The translations under genes were made by a program, and so were the position numbers. From an uncultured Clostridium sp. (lineage in GTDB: Bacteria > Bacillota > Clostridia > Peptostreptococcales > Peptostreptococcaceae), in NCBI GenBank assembly GCA_900550335.1, contig URRU01000004.1, positions 1 to 26,884 of the forward strand: DNA of 26,884 nucleotides, written 5' to 3'. Numbering within the stretch: the stretch's first letter is position 1; every line of letters starts with the position of its first letter. The notes beneath the pieces were generated by a model. The model was not told where the DNA came from, searched no databases, and saw only the letters and a list, made by a program, of their open reading frames with translations. Of this stretch, positions 24,822 to 26,884 are shown piece after piece.

Positions 24822-25147
24822 AAAAATAAAAAGAATATATGATTAAATAGAAGAAAAAAATGATTATAAGGTTAATAGTTAAAAAATAATAGAAAATCAA
24901 TCAAATAATGTTACATAATAGGCATAAAATATAGAATAAAAATTTAAATCTAGTAGGATAATCAATGTATGAAGTTGTCTTTACATAGTGATTATGAAAA
25001 AAGCATTAATATTTATTACGAATGTGATGATATTAATGCTTTTTTATAAAATTGTATATGAGCCGACATTTTAGCATCTTTAATCGGGATAAGAGTGAAC
25101 GCAAAAATAAAAAGTTCACTTTTATTAAAGAAAGGAGGTGAGCTCTT
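24822..25147 (+). other. Intergenic stretch with terminator and leader hairpin
   Basis: No gene. The first 140 bp are featureless AT-rich DNA. TTTACA occurs at 24980. A terminator lies at 24998-25046 and a 7-bp hairpin AGTGAAC/GTTCACT lies at about 25095-25118, just before the AAGGAGGTGAG site of the next gene. Confidence 0.5.
24998..25046 (+). terminator. Rho-independent terminator
   Basis: AAAAAGCATTAATAT pairs with ATATTAATGCTTTTT (15 bp), followed by T residues. It probably ends the UviB-like transcript. Confidence 0.85.
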
Positions 25148-25588
25148 ATGGAGAAATCTTCTTTTGAGATTAAAGAAACAATTCGGCATCAATTTGATTA
25201 CATATGTAAATTATCTTTAAAAGGAGAAAAAATAGATTATAGTAGACATATGGCATATTTACACAAAAATGAAGTTATATTATCAGAATTATCACAGGAT
25301 GAATGGAATCAATTAGCTACATATGATGTATATAATATTGAAAATTATAGATTTCAGGTTTTAAATTACGACATTGAAATACAAAATTCATTGATAGCAG
25401 AAGCATTGGAGAATTTAACAAAACGAAAGAGAGAAGTTATATTATTATTTTATTTTATGGGAATGAGTGATGCTGAAATTGCAAAAGAAATGAATTTAGT
25501 AAGGAGTACAGTATATGAACATAGAAAACGTTCATTAGAGATTTTAAAAAAAGTTATGGAGGAAAAAAAAGATGGAGAAAAAATATAA
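25148..25588 (+). CDS. Sigma-70 region 4 protein (Tn916 orf7-like)
   Basis: 146 aa. The N-terminal 75 residues resemble no known region 2. The C-terminus (83-140) is a clear sigma-70 region 4: ALENLTKRKREVILLFYFMG, then the HTH MSDAEIAKEMNLVRSTVYEH (106-125) and a basic end. Size and layout match ORF7-like regulators of Tn916-type conjugative elements, where the product drives transfer or excision genes. AAGGAGGTGAG precedes the ATG. The stop codon overlaps the next gene by 17 bp, so the two are coupled, as orf7-orf8 are close in Tn916. No transfer genes follow here. Confidence 0.75.
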   Translation: MEKSSFEIKETIRHQFDYICKLSLKGEKIDYSRHMAYLHKNEVILSELSQDEWNQLATYDVYNIENYRFQVLNYDIEIQNSLIAEALENLTKRKREVILLFYFMGMSDAEIAKEMNLVRSTVYEHRKRSLEILKKVMEEKKDGEKI

Positions 25589-25817
25589 ATTTCAAAACAG
25601 ATTATTATCATATGAAACAATTAAAAGTGCAACAGAAGGCGATGTGGATGCAGTTCAAGAAGTATTAAAACATTATGATGGCTATATTAATACATTAGCT
25701 AGAAGACAAATGTATGATGAATATGGACAAATCCATTATTGTGTGGATGAAACTTTAAAACGAAGATTACAGACTAAATTATTGATTAAGACTTTGCATT
25801 TTAAGATTGGAAATTAG
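25572..25817 (+). CDS. Tn916 orf8-like helix-turn-helix protein (HTH_16)
   Basis: 81 aa. The pattern LSYETIKSATEGDVDAVQEV followed by LKHYDGYINTLARRQ and YDEYGQIHYCVDETLKRRL matches the small HTH_16 proteins found next to orf7-type sigma genes in conjugative transposons. The initiation ATG at 25572 lies inside the upstream gene. Xis and Int, which should follow in an intact element, are absent; a palindrome starts 8 bp after the stop codon. Confidence 0.8.
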   Translation: MEKKYKFQNRLLSYETIKSATEGDVDAVQEVLKHYDGYINTLARRQMYDEYGQIHYCVDETLKRRLQTKLLIKTLHFKIGN

Positions 25818-25824
25818 GAAAGGG

Positions 25825-25851
25825 AACTTTGCGCCACAGTGGCGCAAAGTT
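25825..25851. repeat. 27-bp GC-rich palindrome, copy 1
   Basis: AACTTTGCGCCAC / GTGGCGCAAAGTT, 13-bp arms around a central A. It differs from 26703-26729 only in that central base. There is no T run after it, so it is not an ordinary terminator. It is GC-rich in an AT-rich context. The two copies bracket the 239-aa gene. Confidence 0.9.
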
Positions 25852-25868
25852 TAAAATGAGATGATAGA

Positions 25869-25914
25869 TGTAGTATATAAAAATATGGTATTACATCATT
25901 TTTTATGCTACAAT
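25869..25914 (+). promoter_or_regulatory. Promoter and operator-like repeat of the 239-aa gene
   Basis: Extended -10 TGCTACAAT at 25906-25914 (TG at 25906-25907). Just upstream, GATGTAGTATAT and ATATGGTATTACATC (from about 25867 to 25898) form an imperfect inverted repeat, a possible operator for self-control. Confidence 0.45.
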
Positions 25915-25961
25915 GAATCTAAAGTTTAAGATAATAAATTTCAAAATGTGAGGATAACAGG

Positions 25962-26681
25962 ATGAATTCAAAAGAAATGATTGATGATGCAAAACTGGAG
26001 CTTCAAAATGTAGATACAGTAATAGATGTAAAACATAATCCAGTAATTTCAGCATTTATTTCAACAATTAAAACAGTACCGTATATTGGTGATTTGATTG
26101 ATGATTCTTTAGAAAGTGTTTTGTCAGAGTTTCAGAGTAAAAAGCAACAACAACTTTTAGAAGTTATTAGCCAAGCATCTTTTGGAACAGTTACTTCAGA
26201 TATGGTAAGTGATGTAGAGTTTATTATAAGCTTTGCGAAAACGAGAAATGCAGTTGATAAGTTGTTAAATGGAGATAAAGTAAAATTTTATGGCAATTTA
26301 CTTGTAAACGGATATTTGAATAAAGAAGATAAAATATCAGTAGATGAGTTTGAGGAATATCTAGAATTAATAAATTCGCTTTCATATAGAGAATTAGAAT
26401 ACTTGTCATTTTTTAAAGAGTATTCAAATAAATATAAGGGAAGATTAGTGTATCAGAATTGGGCTGAATTTAGTAGAGAGTTTCGAAATAAATTTCCAAA
26501 TAGACATGTGCATTCTGTATTTAAGCGTTTACAACGAACTGGCCTAATAAGTGAAGTGATAGAAACAGAGGATGTTAAAGGAGATACATTGTCGTTAAAT
26601 ATTGAATATGCTGGTTTTGAAATAGAACCAGAATTTTCTCGATTTAATCAAATGGTATTAAAAACATTTAGTGGAAATTAG
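25962..26681 (+). CDS. Unknown protein with winged-helix C-terminus, palindrome-flanked
   Basis: 239 aa, no signal peptide. The N-terminal PVISAFISTIKTVPYIGDLI (27-46) forms an amphipathic helix-turn; residues 80-140 are helical with a motif KVKFYGNLLVNGYL. Residues 150-200 look like a winged helix: LVYQNWAEFSREF, then HVHSVFKRLQRTGLISEV (182-199), the typical recognition helix and GLI turn. A DNA-binding or phage-sensing role is possible. I recall similar proteins in Firmicutes near phage or mobile DNA but cannot name a family. GAGGATAACAGG precedes the ATG. It lies between the two 27-bp palindromes, beside an Rpn nuclease, which suggests a mobile or defence cassette. Confidence 0.7.
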   Translation: MNSKEMIDDAKLELQNVDTVIDVKHNPVISAFISTIKTVPYIGDLIDDSLESVLSEFQSKKQQQLLEVISQASFGTVTSDMVSDVEFIISFAKTRNAVDKLLNGDKVKFYGNLLVNGYLNKEDKISVDEFEEYLELINSLSYRELEYLSFFKEYSNKYKGRLVYQNWAEFSREFRNKFPNRHVHSVFKRLQRTGLISEVIETEDVKGDTLSLNIEYAGFEIEPEFSRFNQMVLKTFSGN

Positions 26682-26695
26682 ATAAATAATAGAAA

Positions 26696-26739
26696 GAGGC
26701 AAAACTTTGCGCCACCGTGGCGCAAAGTTGCCTCTTTTT
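26696..26739. terminator. Terminator containing palindrome copy 2
   Basis: GAGGC (26696-26700) pairs with GCCTC (26730-26734) outside the 27-bp palindrome, extending the stem to 18 bp with a two-base bulge; five T follow. It ends the 239-aa gene and, with a weaker T-rich flank on the minus strand, probably the Rpn gene too. Confidence 0.8.
26703..26729. repeat. 27-bp GC-rich palindrome, copy 2
   Basis: Same arms as 25825-25851 with a central C instead of A. The stretch between the copies (25852-26702, 851 bp) holds one gene only. Confidence 0.9.
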
Positions 26740-26741
26740 AA

Positions 26742-26884
26742 TTACCAATATTTTTTAATATAAGCAAGAGCTGTTTCCTGTGATAAAGAAAATTTATCCA
26801 TGATAAGCTTAAGGGCAGCTTCTTGATCTGGATTAAATAATTTACAAGTTTGAATAATTCCTTTAACTTCGCCTTTTTGTAAAC
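26742..26884 (-). CDS. C-terminal end of an Rpn-family PD-(D/E)XK nuclease/transposase (partial)
   Basis: The last 46 codons of a minus-strand gene that runs off the window. The end KGIIQTCKLFNPDQEAALKL and the final FSLSQETALAYIKKYW match the helical tail of Rpn/PDDEXK-family putative transposases, which commonly have G-I-I-x-T-C and a C-terminal KYW. The catalytic domain is outside the window. Rpn proteins act in recombination and phage defence and have fast-changing C-terminal helices. Shares a terminator with the 239-aa gene. Confidence 0.75.
   Translation of the reverse strand, partial: LQKGEVKGIIQTCKLFNPDQEAALKLIMDKFSLSQETALAYIKKYW

Noticed and set aside
18263..25817. Prophage
   Set aside because: Holin and endolysin are present, but no terminase, portal, capsid, tail or integrase gene is seen in the window.

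Overview
The window is AT-rich Firmicutes DNA. The order groES, groEL, a DUF2871 membrane protein and guaA, the heavy use of ATA and AGA codons, the CIRCE operator and strong AGGAGG ribosome binding sites suggest class Clostridia, most likely Peptostreptococcaceae (a C. difficile relative). This is inferred from gene order and codon use, not from a search. No rRNA or tRNA gene was seen.

Left part (1-4715): a short leader with a promoter-like site, a possible small ORF and a terminator, then a tight four-gene run. It encodes a TerB-like protein, a protein with an HNH-nuclease-like motif and a glycine-zipper segment, a large glycine-zipper and transmembrane protein, and a lipoprotein with Cys-rich zinc-ribbon-like motifs. 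I do not recognise this set as a described system, and it is one of the best candidates for something new.

Core part (4746-15484): an 8-oxoguanine DNA glycosylase, CIRCE-controlled groES-groEL, a DUF2871 gene whose ribosome binding site lies inside a predicted three-way-junction RNA, and guaA. A ferredoxin-type aldo/keto reductase follows, lying between two near-identical 57-bp copies of the guaA 3' end, so it looks like insert DNA. Next come a second GuaA paralogue without its glutaminase active site, a ~200-bp MITE-like inverted repeat, a small unknown gene, an EamA transporter, a tandem repeat and a GNAT acetyltransferase.

Accessory part (15485-26884): this starts with a truncated agrB preceded by two 12-bp direct repeats at 21-bp spacing (LytTR-type), an AgrC-like histidine kinase and an XRE regulator. 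A cell-wall/lysis cluster follows: an SH3-like protein, a membrane-anchored RCC1-like protein, a large protein with peptidoglycan-binding and DUF1906 domains, a phi-LC3-type holin, a CHAP endolysin and a small membrane protein. Then come a UviA/TcdR-like sigma factor divergent from a UviB/BhlA holin-like gene, and a Tn916 orf7/orf8-like pair. Shared motifs (TATAAAGTTGTTNTTTCT and GTTTCTAAA) lie upstream of several of these genes. Together they suggest a sigma-controlled bacteriocin or holin-dependent export/lysis locus rather than a prophage, since no capsid, tail or terminase genes are present.

The right end holds a 239-aa protein of unknown function with a predicted C-terminal winged helix. 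Its gene is bracketed by two 27-bp palindromes that differ only at the central base, and is followed by the tail of an Rpn-family nuclease/transposase on the other strand.
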